From Asticcacaulis currens (GTDB taxonomy: Bacteria > Pseudomonadota > Alphaproteobacteria > Caulobacterales > Caulobacteraceae), in the NCBI RefSeq assembly GCF_028550395.1, contig NZ_JAQQKW010000003.1:124001-188000 (forward strand): 64,000 nucleotides of DNA, written 5' to 3'. Under the pieces are notes generated by a model. The model saw nothing but the letters and a program-made list of their open reading frames with translations, did not search any database and had not been told where the DNA came from. A program made the position numbers and the translations under genes. Positions 27,586 to 36,280 of the stretch are shown here, piece by piece (positions within the stretch are counted from its first letter, which is position 1; every line of letters starts with the position of its first letter).

Positions 27586-27959
27586 ATCGGAGTATCCCCT
27601 CTCCAGGTTTACAAAAGAGAAAAGCAGCGCCGTGGCGCGGATCACGCCATTGCCCGTTTTCAAGCACCATCACTTAAACGTTTAGGTCGGTTTCCACCTT
27701 TAGCCGCTTTTGTGCCGCTTTCTGAGCCAAAAGTGCGAAGGTTTGATGACAATTGTGACAGGCGGAACGATCTGCGCTGAAATTGCCACAGTTTATGTCA
27801 GCGAAAAGCGCTTTTACGACACAGTCCGTAATCATTCGTGTTTGCGCGTCGCGCGGAGGCGTGTCATTCAGCGAAGATGCGTCTGCCTGCCCGACTTGAG
27901 GACGACCTCAAACCATGGCGCACCGCACAAGGCTCCTTCCCGCAAGCGATCGTTTCACC
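27586..27959. other. Intergenic region between divergent genes, promoters expected
   Basis: It separates the TonB-dependent receptor from the GT39 gene. A TGACAATTGTGACA stretch at 27748-27761 is close to palindromic and could be an operator, but nothing identifies the regulator. No gene is supported. Confidence 0.4.
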
Positions 27960-29585
27960 ATGTCTCAGCCCGCCGCCCCTGCTCCCCTGTCCGCCCCTGC
28001 GCGCTACGTCCTGTGGGGGCTGGGACTGTTGTTTCTGCTGCGCGTCGGGCTGCTGTTTACCACCTATACCAATCTCTACCCTGACGAGGCGCAATACTGG
28101 CTGTGGTCGCGGAAACTAGACTTCGGCTACTATTCCAAGCCCCCGATGATCGCCTGGCTCATCCATCTGTCCACACTGACCTCCAGCGCCGAACCCTTCG
28201 TGCGGTTGTTTGCGCCCCTGCTGCATTTAGGGGCCGCCCTGTGCCTGTGGGGCACCGGGAAACGGCTGTTTAATGAAGCCACAGGCCTGACAGCCGCTAT
28301 TATATACAGCCTGATGCCGGGCGTGGTTCTGTCGTCGGCCATCATCTCGACCGATGCCCCGCTGATGTTCTTTCTGTCGGCAACTCTCTATTTTTACAGC
28401 CTTTTCCTGACGACTTCCGGTGAGAACACGCGTCTGAAGACCGCACTGGGCATGGGACTGGCCTTCGGAGCCGCCTTCCTCAGCAAATATGCCTGCCTCT
28501 ACTTCCTGATCGGTGCCGCCGGTCATGCCCTGTGGGTGCCCTCGGTCCGCAAGAGCTGGAGCCTACGCAGTCTGGCGCTGTTTGTCGGGGCCTTCATCGT
28601 GCTGATGTCGCCCAACCTGTACTGGAACGCCACGCATGGGTTTCAGACCGTGTCCCATACGGCGGACAATGCCAACTGGCACTGGGGCAAGCTGTTCAAC
28701 CCCGGTTCTTTGCTGACCTTCTGGCGCGATCAACTGGGCGTCTTCGGTCCCGTGCCGGTTGTCCTGATGCTGCTTGGCCTCGCCGGTCTTGTGCGCCCCC
28801 GCGCGGGCCTGTTGCAGCGCGATAACAGCGGGAGTAAGGGCGACCATCTGATCGGGTTGGCGTGCCTCACCCTGCCCCCTCTGATCTTTGTCAGCGTTCA
28901 GGCCTTGCTGTCGCGCGCCAATGCCAACTGGGCCGCCGCCGCCTACGTGCCGGCCAGCGTACTGGTCGCGGCCTTTGTGACCTGCGGTTTAAGCGTGTCT
29001 ATCCGGTCACACACATTGTGGCGGCCGGCACTGGCGGCGGGCGTGGTGATTCAGGTCGCGATTATGGCCGTCTTCATGCTGGGAGTCGCGTCACCGGAAC
29101 TGACGCAGGCTCTGGGCCTGAGCAATACGGTGAAACGCGCCCGCGGTTGGGACACGCTCACCCAGGCCATTATTGCCAAGGCCCAGACGGACGCGCGCCC
29201 TACGGCCATCGCCGTCGATAACCGCAATGTCTATAATGCCATGGCCTATTATGGTCGGGACTGGTTCGCGGCCAACCCCGATGTGCCGCTTAAGGCCTGG
29301 GTGCGCGAGGCCCATCCCAAATCACAGGCGGAAACCGAAGCGCCTCTGACGACCGAAGCCGGCCAAAATGTGCTGATCGTCTCCTATGTCGATGGCTTTA
29401 TCCCGGATATTCGCCGGGACTTCGCGGCCACCGGTCCGGGCGAATCTCTCAAAATTGCGCTGGATCACAAACGCACCCGCGATTTCACCCTGTTCCGAGG
29501 GTACGGCTTCCAGCGCGCCCCGCGTGATCCGGTCACGGGTCATCCGATAGGCTCGGCGCTGGATACACCTGACGACGATCAATAG
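27960..29585 (+). CDS. Glycosyltransferase family 39 (ArnT/PMT-like) membrane protein
   Basis: The 541-residue product has about eleven to twelve membrane helices. The family signature follows the first helix: TNLYPDEAQYWLWSRKLDFG then YYSKPPMIAWLIH, where the acidic pair DE is the likely catalytic site. These enzymes move sugars from polyprenyl-phosphate carriers to lipid A or other acceptors in the periplasm. The start is uncertain: ATG 27960 or ATG 27915; neither has a strong ribosome binding site, and 27960 places the first helix normally. The C-terminal 130 residues are a soluble periplasmic domain. No acceptor is implied by the neighbours. Confidence 0.85.
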   Translation: MSQPAAPAPLSAPARYVLWGLGLLFLLRVGLLFTTYTNLYPDEAQYWLWSRKLDFGYYSKPPMIAWLIHLSTLTSSAEPFVRLFAPLLHLGAALCLWGTGKRLFNEATGLTAAIIYSLMPGVVLSSAIISTDAPLMFFLSATLYFYSLFLTTSGENTRLKTALGMGLAFGAAFLSKYACLYFLIGAAGHALWVPSVRKSWSLRSLALFVGAFIVLMSPNLYWNATHGFQTVSHTADNANWHWGKLFNPGSLLTFWRDQLGVFGPVPVVLMLLGLAGLVRPRAGLLQRDNSGSKGDHLIGLACLTLPPLIFVSVQALLSRANANWAAAAYVPASVLVAAFVTCGLSVSIRSHTLWRPALAAGVVIQVAIMAVFMLGVASPELTQALGLSNTVKRARGWDTLTQAIIAKAQTDARPTAIAVDNRNVYNAMAYYGRDWFAANPDVPLKAWVREAHPKSQAETEAPLTTEAGQNVLIVSYVDGFIPDIRRDFAATGPGESLKIALDHKRTRDFTLFRGYGFQRAPRDPVTGHPIGSALDTPDDDQ

Positions 29586-29733
29586 GCCGGTTTTTGGAAG
29601 CCTAAATCCCAAGACATTAAGACGCAGGGGCCTCAGGTCCCTGCACCCCATCCCCATCCCCATCCAGCAGGGGGATGGGCCCGCCGGTTCACAATCTTCC
29701 TCTATAAACGCCAGATCCCAGCAGCGCAGGCAC

Positions 29734-29765
29734 AAAAAAACCCGGCCTGCGAACAGGCCGGGTTT
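29734..29765 (-). terminator. Terminator of the OmpA-family gene
   Basis: On the minus strand CCCGGCCTG-TTCG-CAGGCCGGG is followed by TTTTTTT. The mirror strand also has TTTCTTG after the stem, so it may stop transcription from both sides. Confidence 0.85.
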
Positions 29766-29796
29766 CTTGTTGTCTGTCGATACCGACAGCGTTCGA

Positions 29797-31026
29797 TTAG
29801 AACGCGATGTCGATGGTCGAACGACGGTTCAGCGGTTCCTTCACGCCGTCGCCGGTGGCGACTGCCGGAGCCGATTCACCCTTCCAGTCAACGGCCAGGA
29901 TCGAACCCGACACGCCGAGACCGGCCAGAGCGTCAGCCACGGTCTTGGCGCGACGTTCCGACAGGCGGATGTTGTAGGCAGCCGAACCCGAGGTATCGGC
30001 GTGACCAACGACAACCACGCGGGTCGCGTTACCGGCCTTCGCGTAATCAGCGGCCTGTTGCACGATCGCTTGCGCGTCGGCGGTCAGGGTGGACTGATCG
30101 AATTCGAAGTACACGATGAATTCGCGCGCTTCGTACTTCACCGCTTCTTCAACCGGCGGCGGAGGCGGCGGCGGAGGCGGGGGAGGCGGAGGCGGCGGGG
30201 GGGGAGGCGGAGGCGGCGGGGGCGGCGGGGGCGGAGGCGCACCGAACGTCCAGCGCAGACCAACGGTCACGGTTTGGTCGTTGAACTTGCCTGAGAACGA
30301 ACCGGGGTTCAGCGCCGTGGTGGTCGAGGTCGAGTCGAAGTTGACATCTTCCGTCGTCAGGTAACGGTAGGTAAGGTCAAGGTTCAGACGATCCGACAGA
30401 GCCCAGGCAAAACCGGCCAGCGCCTGATAGGCGGCGACGGTGTCTTCACCCGAGATGGTCAGGTTCTGACCGGTACCGGTCGGGTTGACCGAATACTGAC
30501 CCGTGAAGTCAGCCTTCACGCGGTCCAGACCGACGCCCAGACCGACGAACGGATGGAACTTCGATTCCGGAATGAAATCGTAGATCAAGTTCGCCATGAA
30601 GGTCGTCTGATCAAACGAACCCACCGGGCTGCCACAGGGGGTCGAAGCCGTGCGGGTCACGCCCGGCGTGCAGAGCGCGGTAGCGGCCGGAGCCGAACCG
30701 GCACCGTAAGACGCCGGATAGACGCGTGCGAAACCGCGAGCGGCATCGACGTCACCCGGACGGTAGCCGCCTTCGAATTCCACGCGCCAGTTCGGGTTAT
30801 AGCGGTAACCGAGGCGCGCAAAGCCCGCCCAGTCGTCCTTCGTCGAAACATCATAGACGAACGGCGAACCGTCCGGCATGTTGTTGGCCGAACGCGCGCC
30901 ATATTCGGATTTCGTGTTGTAGCCGAGGTCGACAGCGCCGTACCAGCCTTCGGCTTCCTGAGCGGCGGCGCCAGACGCCATCGCCAGTGCGACGAGCGCA
31001 GCGCCCGCCAGCAAGTTGAGTTTCAT
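29797..31026 (-). CDS. OmpA-family outer-membrane protein with polyproline linker
   Basis: ATG 31026 gives a signal peptide (MKLNLLAGAALVALAMASGA, cleaved after AAA) and 409 residues in all. Residues 25-260 form an OmpA-like eight-strand barrel (GWYGAVDLGYNTKSEYG; FARLGYRYNPNWRVEFEGGY). Residues 264-291 are 28 consecutive prolines. The C-terminal OmpA peptidoglycan-binding domain has YFEFDQSTL, VVVGHADTSGSAAYN and LSERRAKTVADAL, with the diaminopimelate-binding Asp/Arg residues. It links the outer membrane to the wall. The proline tract is encoded by CCN repeats and is prone to length change. Confidence 0.93.
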   Translation of the reverse strand: MKLNLLAGAALVALAMASGAAAQEAEGWYGAVDLGYNTKSEYGARSANNMPDGSPFVYDVSTKDDWAGFARLGYRYNPNWRVEFEGGYRPGDVDAARGFARVYPASYGAGSAPAATALCTPGVTRTASTPCGSPVGSFDQTTFMANLIYDFIPESKFHPFVGLGVGLDRVKADFTGQYSVNPTGTGQNLTISGEDTVAAYQALAGFAWALSDRLNLDLTYRYLTTEDVNFDSTSTTTALNPGSFSGKFNDQTVTVGLRWTFGAPPPPPPPPPPPPPPPPPPPPPPPPPPPPVEEAVKYEAREFIVYFEFDQSTLTADAQAIVQQAADYAKAGNATRVVVVGHADTSGSAAYNIRLSERRAKTVADALAGLGVSGSILAVDWKGESAPAVATGDGVKEPLNRRSTIDIAF

Positions 31027-31394
31027 GTGTAATGCCCTCTCTTGGCCATCGATGAGGCCGCCGAATGTACGCACGACGGTCTAACCGTAATTACAAACGC
31101 CTACATAACTGCGGGAACATATCTTGCCTAGCACCTAAAATGCCATTTTGGTTGAAAATGTGCCCATTAATACGTCTTTAACGACGACTGACACCCGAAA
31201 GACACTACAGGAAGTCGTGCCATTTTTCGAACGCAGTTGCCCTACGTCGTCGCTTTCGGGCCGTAAGTTTTCAATAATTAAATGTGCAGAACTGTGGAAA
31301 GGGGCTTGCGTTGCGGACGGCTTGTGAGTAGGAGAACGGCCCTGCCCGCGACCACAGGGCGACGTCCACGGACGAAATATACACCTTGATATAC
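31027..31394. other. Leader region between ompA-like gene and tRNA-Ser
   Basis: It should hold the promoters of both the OmpA-like gene and tRNA-Ser. Weak open frames on the minus strand that run through the tRNA have no coding support. I see no repeat or RNA beyond the tRNA. Confidence 0.4.
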
Positions 31395-31485
<91 letters not shown>

Positions 31486-31539
31486 TCACCCAATTAAGTC
31501 CCTGAATTTACTTGCTCTTCCCATTTACTTGGCGCTCCA

Positions 31540-31559
31540 ACCCCAGCATTCACCCCAGC
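31540..31559. repeat. Paired ACCCCAGC repeat inside the left island end
   Basis: ACCCCAGC-ATTC-ACCCCAGC is matched by ACCCCAGC-ATTG-ACCCCAGC at 51270-51289, just inside the right end and in the same orientation. A looser match (GGATG..TTCGGACG-like) follows each copy. The placement suits integrase arm-binding sites. Confidence 0.65.
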
Positions 31560-31711
31560 GGTTTGTGCGGATATGTGTGGATGTCGTCGGACGCATTTGA
31601 GTGGTGGTGTGATTTTTCGGTAACACGTTAAGTATCAACGTCACCGCGCCTCCTCCCCTGCACCGCACTACAAGTCAAGTTTGGCGGTGGCCTCTGGTAC
31701 TGCGTCGCGTT

Positions 31712-32062
31712 AGTGATTCTCGCACTTCGGTGTGCAGGTGATGCCTCTACTTATATCTTACCGACGCCACGGGAGTTCAAGCTGGCCAAACGGGATGACG
31801 CCCGCGCGGCTCGCTGATTTGGGCTTTGGTTTTGCTCTGGGGGCCTCGACCTCACTTGCGACCGCGATGTCTCCGCAGAGAAACCGCAAAAGATCATCGC
31901 GCATGATCAGCCTACGCCCGCCGATCTTGACGGACTTGAGAGAACCATCGGCCACGCGCTCGTAAAGGAATGACCGCCCCAGTCCAGAGGCCTTTACGGC
32001 TTCGTCAATGCGGTAGGCGAGTTTCTGCGGCTCATTTTGCGCTGGGCTGGTCATATCAGCGA
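31712..32062. repeat. Long direct repeat, left copy (contains the first HTH gene)
   Basis: About 350 bases here are closely similar, in the same orientation, to 34618-34977. The two copies bracket the RloA/RloB genes. The similarity stops at TCATATCAGCGA, just upstream of the HTH start codon. Confidence 0.85.
31758..32054 (-). CDS. Excisionase/AlpA-like helix-turn-helix protein, copy 1
   Basis: A 98-residue protein with an N-terminal MerR/AlpA-type winged helix: YRIDEAVKASGLGRSFLYER is the helix-turn-helix, followed by SVKIGGRRLIMRDDLLRFL, the wing. The C-terminal tail is basic and Pro/Lys-rich, ending LELPWRR. Such proteins act as excisionases or replication/transfer regulators in integrative elements. 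It is nearly identical over its first 65 residues to the protein at 34661-34969. This copy has lost the upstream gene that the other copy is coupled to and has no obvious ribosome binding site, so it may be poorly expressed. Confidence 0.8.
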   Translation of the reverse strand: MTSPAQNEPQKLAYRIDEAVKASGLGRSFLYERVADGSLKSVKIGGRRLIMRDDLLRFLCGDIAVASEVEAPRAKPKPKSASRAGVIPFGQLELPWRR

Positions 32063-32225
32063 AAATACGCGAAATAATGAAAAGCCGCTCATTTTGGCGA
32101 TGATGCCTGAGCGACAGGGACTATGGACGGAGGCTGGAAGCCAACAAGAGCCCCATCGCAAAGACGAGCGCCGACGCCCTCAACTTATCCAGTGCTCTTT
32201 CACAAGCCAATAATATATTATGAGA

Positions 32226-32254
32226 TTGCCATTTTAACATTTTTTCGTTAAATA
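32226..32254 (+). promoter_or_regulatory. Sigma70-type promoter for the RloA/RloB pair
   Basis: TTGCCA (32226-32231), 17 bases, TAAATA (32249-32254), in an A/T-rich stretch unlike the surrounding DNA. Predicted transcription starts near 32261, leaving a leader of about 24 bases before ATG 32285. Confidence 0.55.
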
Positions 32255-32284
32255 TGGTCGCTCATAATCGGAATTGTGCACTCT

Positions 32285-33523
32285 ATGCTCTATAAGATCG
32301 AACTCGAGAATTTCTACTCCATTCGGGAAGCCCAGGTCCTCGATCTTTCGGTGTCACCGTCTTTAGAGGACACGCGCGGCCGCTTTGCAGCAATTTTTCC
32401 GGGTTCAACCATTCGGACACCAAAGGTCGTTGCAATCTACGGGGCGAACGCCTCTGGAAAAACGACAATTCTGCGTGCGCTCCATTTCCTGTCGAGCTTT
32501 ATTTCGAGCGTGAATGTCGAGAGTACAGATTTTCGCCAGCCTGTTTACACCTTCAATGATGAGGAATCGCGCGGAAAGCCCATTAGGCTGGCCATCGAAC
32601 TTGGAGGCATAACCAATCCTCAGAGGGATGAAGTCGACGACTTCAAGCCCGAGTTCGGCACCCTTCGCTATGAACTCGTACTGAGGGCCAAGGACGGCAA
32701 GATAGAGCGTGTCCTTTGGGAAGCCATGCGCCAACGACCGAATGGTACGGGCAGGTGGCAACGGGTGTTTGAACGGACGGCTGAAGGCGACACAATATCT
32801 GTGAAAGACTCCGATGTATTCCCAATGGTCGGACTGAAGCACCTTCTGAAGACACTTAGACCCGACGCATCGCTGATCTCTACCTACGCCTACTTTAATC
32901 ATCCGACTGCCGGCTTCTATCGCGAAACCGCCAGCCGTGTGTCTTCAAATGTCGACCGGAGATGGGACTTCATTTCAGGTGACAATGCCTTGCTGGGCTT
33001 TATCGGCCAGCAGCCGGAGCTGCTAAAACGCCTGAACCGGGACTTGAGCCGCATTGATGTTGGAATTGAAGAACTGCGCATCGAACACATTCCGCACCTC
33101 GGCCCTCAAGGTCGCTTTCTACATTCCGGCCTTCACGAGGAAATGCCCTGGGAATTGGAAAGCCGTGGCACGCAAGCGTTCGTAAGGTTGTTTCCGCAAC
33201 TAGCCTTTGTCTTCGATAAGGGCGGTGTGGCGCTTGTCGACGAGTTCGACACGCTTATCCACCCCTTGGTCTTGCCGGAAATCTTGCGCTGGTTCTACGA
33301 TAACGAGACGCGCAACCCGCTTGATGCCCAGATGTGGCTGACCTGTCATTCTGCCACCATGCTGGAGGATCTAGTAAAGGAGGAGGTTGTAATTGCGGAA
33401 AAGGACAGCGCGGGGCGTACGCGAATCTATAGCCTAATGGACTTTAAAGCCCTACGCCGGGACGACAATCTCTACAAAAAGTACCTTGGCGGCGCTTATG
33501 GTGGGATACCGGTGATCGGATGA
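32285..33523 (+). CDS. RloA-like AAA ATPase (AbiL/PARIS-type defence ATPase)
   Basis: The start is taken as ATG 32285 (MLYKIELENFYSI); GTG 32276 is an alternative. The 412-residue protein is an SMC/OLD-like ABC ATPase: N-terminal strand IELENFYSIREAQVLDLS, Walker A IYGANASGKTT near residue 53, and Walker B VALVDEFDTLIHP near 318. A His switch lies in LTCHSATMLED. This is the AAA_15/AAA_21 type found with RloB in abortive-infection and restriction-linked loci. Its TGA overlaps the ATG of the next gene by four bases, so the two make one functional unit. By family knowledge, the ATPase senses infection and controls the TOPRIM-like effector. Confidence 0.82.
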   Translation: MLYKIELENFYSIREAQVLDLSVSPSLEDTRGRFAAIFPGSTIRTPKVVAIYGANASGKTTILRALHFLSSFISSVNVESTDFRQPVYTFNDEESRGKPIRLAIELGGITNPQRDEVDDFKPEFGTLRYELVLRAKDGKIERVLWEAMRQRPNGTGRWQRVFERTAEGDTISVKDSDVFPMVGLKHLLKTLRPDASLISTYAYFNHPTAGFYRETASRVSSNVDRRWDFISGDNALLGFIGQQPELLKRLNRDLSRIDVGIEELRIEHIPHLGPQGRFLHSGLHEEMPWELESRGTQAFVRLFPQLAFVFDKGGVALVDEFDTLIHPLVLPEILRWFYDNETRNPLDAQMWLTCHSATMLEDLVKEEVVIAEKDSAGRTRIYSLMDFKALRRDDNLYKKYLGGAYGGIPVIG

Positions 33524-34077
33524 GCCGCCTTATTCGCTTAGAACGCGCCCGCGTCTTCATCGGATGTGAAGGTGAATCCGAAAGTGGCTACGTGGCATGT
33601 CTGACGAGCCTTACCCGAGATCGGGACCTTCCGGTAACACTCGACCCTCACATCATGGACAAGGGCGATCCGCTGTCACGGATTCGGTGGGCTGAGGCCC
33701 GGATAAAGGATCAGGTCAGAAAACGCGGTCCATACGCCCATCAGTTCGCATTTCTGGATACCGACCAGCGCGACCTCGATCCTGCGAGGGGTCGGCAGGC
33801 CGAAGACCTGGCTGCCCGGCTCGGTATTCGTTTAGTCTGGCAGGAGCCTGACCATGAAGGCCTTTTGCTGCTTCATTTTAACCATGAAGAAAAGCGCCAC
33901 CCCCGCAACAAGGCGGAATCGATGCGGGCAATTCGGAAAGTTTGGCCCAATTATGAAAAAGGTTCGACCGGAAAGCAGTATGGCCGCAAGCTCTTTGAAG
34001 ACCACCTGAAGCGAGCAAGCGAGCGCCATGACGGCCTAAAAGATTTCCTGATAACCCTGGGCTTACCCCTCCCCTGA
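33520..34077 (+). CDS. RloB-like TOPRIM-related defence effector
   Basis: The 185-residue protein begins with RARVFIGCEGESESGYVACL, the acidic TOPRIM-like motif of RloB, followed by FLDTDQRDLDPARG with the DxD metal site. The pattern WQEPDHEGLLLLHF is also characteristic of RloB. It overlaps the RloA-like gene by ATGA. By analogy to AbiL and PARIS pairs, it is a likely nuclease or other toxic effector released on phage infection. The exact target is unknown. Catalytic residues appear intact. Confidence 0.78.
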   Translation: MSRLIRLERARVFIGCEGESESGYVACLTSLTRDRDLPVTLDPHIMDKGDPLSRIRWAEARIKDQVRKRGPYAHQFAFLDTDQRDLDPARGRQAEDLAARLGIRLVWQEPDHEGLLLLHFNHEEKRHPRNKAESMRAIRKVWPNYEKGSTGKQYGRKLFEDHLKRASERHDGLKDFLITLGLPLP

Positions 34078-34118
34078 ATCCTTGATCAGGATGGGCAGGT
34101 ACGGGATGCGGAGAGTGT

Positions 34119-34235
34119 TTAGATTGGAAGAACTGTAGCCGCCCATATGCTCGCCCCGATGGCCCCGAACGTTTTAAGCGTAGACTTAAGCAGGGGGGTC
34201 AGTTTAGACGGCGTGTTGTGAGTGTTAGTATCCAT
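34119..34235 (-). CDS. Putative 38-residue hydrophobic peptide (possible extension upstream)
   Basis: ATG 34235 has AAGGAG at 6-7 bases spacing, the best ribosome binding site in this stretch. It gives a short peptide with a polar start (MDTNTHNTPSKL) and a hydrophobic end (FGAIGASIWAATVLPI). The frame is open upstream to 34469, and an alternative start at ATG 34412 would add two membrane helices (LLFVLRVF; LVPGGLYCLTIVLAVLIGLD) but has a weak binding site. It converges on the RloB-like gene inside the repeat-bracketed segment. No family is recognised. A membrane-active peptide is only a guess. Confidence 0.4.
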   Translation of the reverse strand: MDTNTHNTPSKLTPLLKSTLKTFGAIGASIWAATVLPI

Positions 34236-34617
34236 GGGAGGCTCCTTATTGCTGGGCGCCGACAGTTTTTCGGCGAAAAAGTCGAGGCCGATTAGAACGG
34301 CCAGAACGATTGTGAGACAATAGAGGCCACCGGGAACAAGCATCACGGTATGCGCGAGAACTCCAAGTCCTGGTTCAACCAGTCTGAACACTCTCAAAAC
34401 AAATAATAGCATAAAAAGCTTAATTCTCAATAATCTCGCATAAAAAAAACAGCCACGACTTGGCCGCACTATCGTACGGCGTCCGGTCTAAGGTTAACCA
34501 CGAGAATGGTTCCTAACGCGATTAACCTGCTTCATCACCGAGTAGCGGAAACGATCATGGCAACAACCCGGGCCTTGCTGAAGGGCATTGCGGATGACGC
34601 CCTATTCGAGAGCATTC

Positions 34618-34977
34618 GTGATTCTTTCGCACGGTTGCGAGTGGTGCCTCAACTTAAGCTTTATCGCCGCCACGGGAGTTCAAGTTGGCCGAACGGGATG
34701 ACGCCCGCCCGGCTCGCTGATTTTGGTTTTGGCTCAGGCTTTGGCTTTACTCCGAGGGCCTCGACCTCAGCCGCGACGCCGATGTCTCCGCAGAGAAACC
34801 GCAAAAGATCATCGCGCATGATCAGCCTGCGCCCGCCGATCTTGACGGACTTGAGCGACCCATCGGCCATGCGCTCGTACAGGAATGACCGCCCCAGTCC
34901 GCTAGCCTTGACGGCTTCGTCAATGCGGTAGGCGAGTTTCTCTGATTCATTTTGCGCGGGGCTGGTCATATCAGCGA
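34618..34977. repeat. Long direct repeat, right copy (contains the second HTH gene)
   Basis: This is the partner of 31712-32062. Here the repeat ends within the last codons of the CopG-type gene, which shows that this copy sits in the original operon context. Confidence 0.85.
34661..34969 (-). CDS. Excisionase/AlpA-like helix-turn-helix protein, copy 2
   Basis: A 102-residue paralogue of the protein at 31758-32054. It has the same helix-turn-helix (EAVKASGLGRSFLYERMADG) and wing, and differs mainly by a longer Pro/Lys repeat (KPKPEPKPKS). Its ATG lies one base after the TGA of the CopG-type gene (TGATATG), so it is translationally coupled as the second gene of that operon. This is probably the ancestral copy. 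Confidence 0.82.
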   Translation of the reverse strand: MTSPAQNESEKLAYRIDEAVKASGLGRSFLYERMADGSLKSVKIGGRRLIMRDDLLRFLCGDIGVAAEVEALGVKPKPEPKPKSASRAGVIPFGQLELPWRR

Positions 34978-35411
34978 TCCTTCCCGTCTGACGTGGCAGT
35001 ATCGCTCTGGTGGGTCTCCACGATATCTTCCACCTGCAATCCGAACGATGTGCCTACGGCCAGAACCTTGCCGACATGTTTGGTATAGTACTCGAAACGA
35101 TTCTTGCCGCGTTTGACAGAGGCCTCGTCAGGGTTCGGCACGCTGCCGGTGAAGGCAAAATAGAAGTTCGCAAACTGCGCAATGGCTTCCAGCACAACCT
35201 CGATGTCGCGAGCGTGGCTGTCCTGCTTCTGCGCTATCCGATCAAGCCGCTGGCTCAGGGCCTTTGCCTCTGCGTTACCGGCGCGATGGCGAAAATAAGA
35301 ACGCAGCGCATTGGCTACGATGGACGACTTCGACGCGCCGGGCTTGCTGGCCAGAGCCTCAAGTTCGTTTGTCAGTTCGTCGTCTAGGTAAAGGTGGTGC
35401 CGGGGTTTCAT
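34971..35411 (-). CDS. CopG-type (ribbon-helix-helix) transfer regulator
   Basis: The start is ATG 35411 (MKPRHHLYLDDEL), the usual N-terminus; the longer frame to 35513 lacks similarity. The 146-residue protein has a ribbon-helix-helix DNA-binding region (HHLYLDDELTNELEALA, then ASKSSIVANALRSYF). A helical region and a tail follow (FYFAFTGSVPNPDEASVK). Proteins of this form normally lie between traG and trbB in alphaproteobacterial conjugative elements. Here those genes are absent, which suggests that this island is a reduced derivative. It is coupled to the HTH gene downstream. Confidence 0.78.
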   Translation of the reverse strand: MKPRHHLYLDDELTNELEALASKPGASKSSIVANALRSYFRHRAGNAEAKALSQRLDRIAQKQDSHARDIEVVLEAIAQFANFYFAFTGSVPNPDEASVKRGKNRFEYYTKHVGKVLAVGTSFGLQVEDIVETHQSDTATSDGKDR

Positions 35412-35776
35412 GGGCCTGTCCGTCCGCTGGTGTTCAGGAGGATCGGCGTGGACGACCGGCGGGCTTGCGGTGCCGGGCATCAGGGCGCGTCTCCTCCACA
35501 GAGTAAGCGCCATGATGCCATCGCTGAGGTGCAGGCCTCATAGCTCCAATGCCGTCCGCAGACGCCGTTTTGCCGCATCCTGCGCACCAGCGGACGGTTG
35601 GCTGCCCCTTCCACCGTGATCCGGAACTGGCAACGTCCCTAAAGGTTTAATCAGTGGCCAGGGCGCGCATCGTGGCGTTTCAACACTAGCTTGCCTAGCT
35701 ATGTCGGGGGGCACCGATTAGAACGCCTTCAATTCTTCGGCCTAATCAAGACTTAGCTCAAGGTGTGCGCGGGATG

Positions 35777-36280
35777 CTATATTAACGGCACAGCCTTTAA
35801 GAAGCGGCTCAAGCGTTCCGCCTCGCCATCAGTGAAATCAGAGGGCAGGTTTATCACTACGTCGAAATCAGCTCTGAGTTTAAAGGTGTGAGTGACGCCG
35901 TCTACATCCGGCAGCTTGAGCTTTTCTTCGGCCTCAAGTGTATCTTCGGGAGCGGCTTGAACCTCCTCAATATTGGAAATTTCGCCTTTTGCCGCCGCCG
36001 CGATTCCTCGAATGCTCAGCTTCCATTGCATTCTGCTTTCGGCGCTTTCGCCACGGCCTTTGATAAAGCGCCCGCAATTCAATTCGGCGAGATGCTTAAA
36101 CACTCGTCTGACTTCTCGTTCGTCCAAGTCGGTGCGCATCGCGGCGATGCGCACCGGCATTTCCCATGAATCTTTCTTTCGATCATCAAACCACGCGACA
36201 ATGCGTTTAAATGCGTCATCAGTCTTGTACAAGGACTTAAGATCGCTTGCCAAACTCGTGTTTATGCCGTCATCCATCAT
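35777..36280 (-). CDS. Hypothetical protein, winged-helix-like N-terminus
   Basis: ATG 36280 follows GAGG by 7 bases. The 167-residue protein has an N-terminal helical region that looks like a winged helix (MPVRIAAMRTDLDEREVRRV and FKHLAELNCGRFI), then an acidic linker. Its C-terminal strand-helix motif (FKLRADFDVVINLPSDFTDG then EAERLSRFLKAVPLI) resembles tails seen in other alphaproteobacterial proteins of unknown role. Its DNA is A/T-richer than the core genome. No function can be assigned; a regulator role is a weak inference. Confidence 0.6.
   Translation of the reverse strand: MMDDGINTSLASDLKSLYKTDDAFKRIVAWFDDRKKDSWEMPVRIAAMRTDLDEREVRRVFKHLAELNCGRFIKGRGESAESRMQWKLSIRGIAAAAKGEISNIEEVQAAPEDTLEAEEKLKLPDVDGVTHTFKLRADFDVVINLPSDFTDGEAERLSRFLKAVPLI

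Noticed and set aside
34506-34931. 141-codon open frame on the plus strand overlapping the second HTH gene
   Set aside because: Antisense shadow; the HTH frame is conserved between the two repeat copies, whereas this frame is not preserved at its start.
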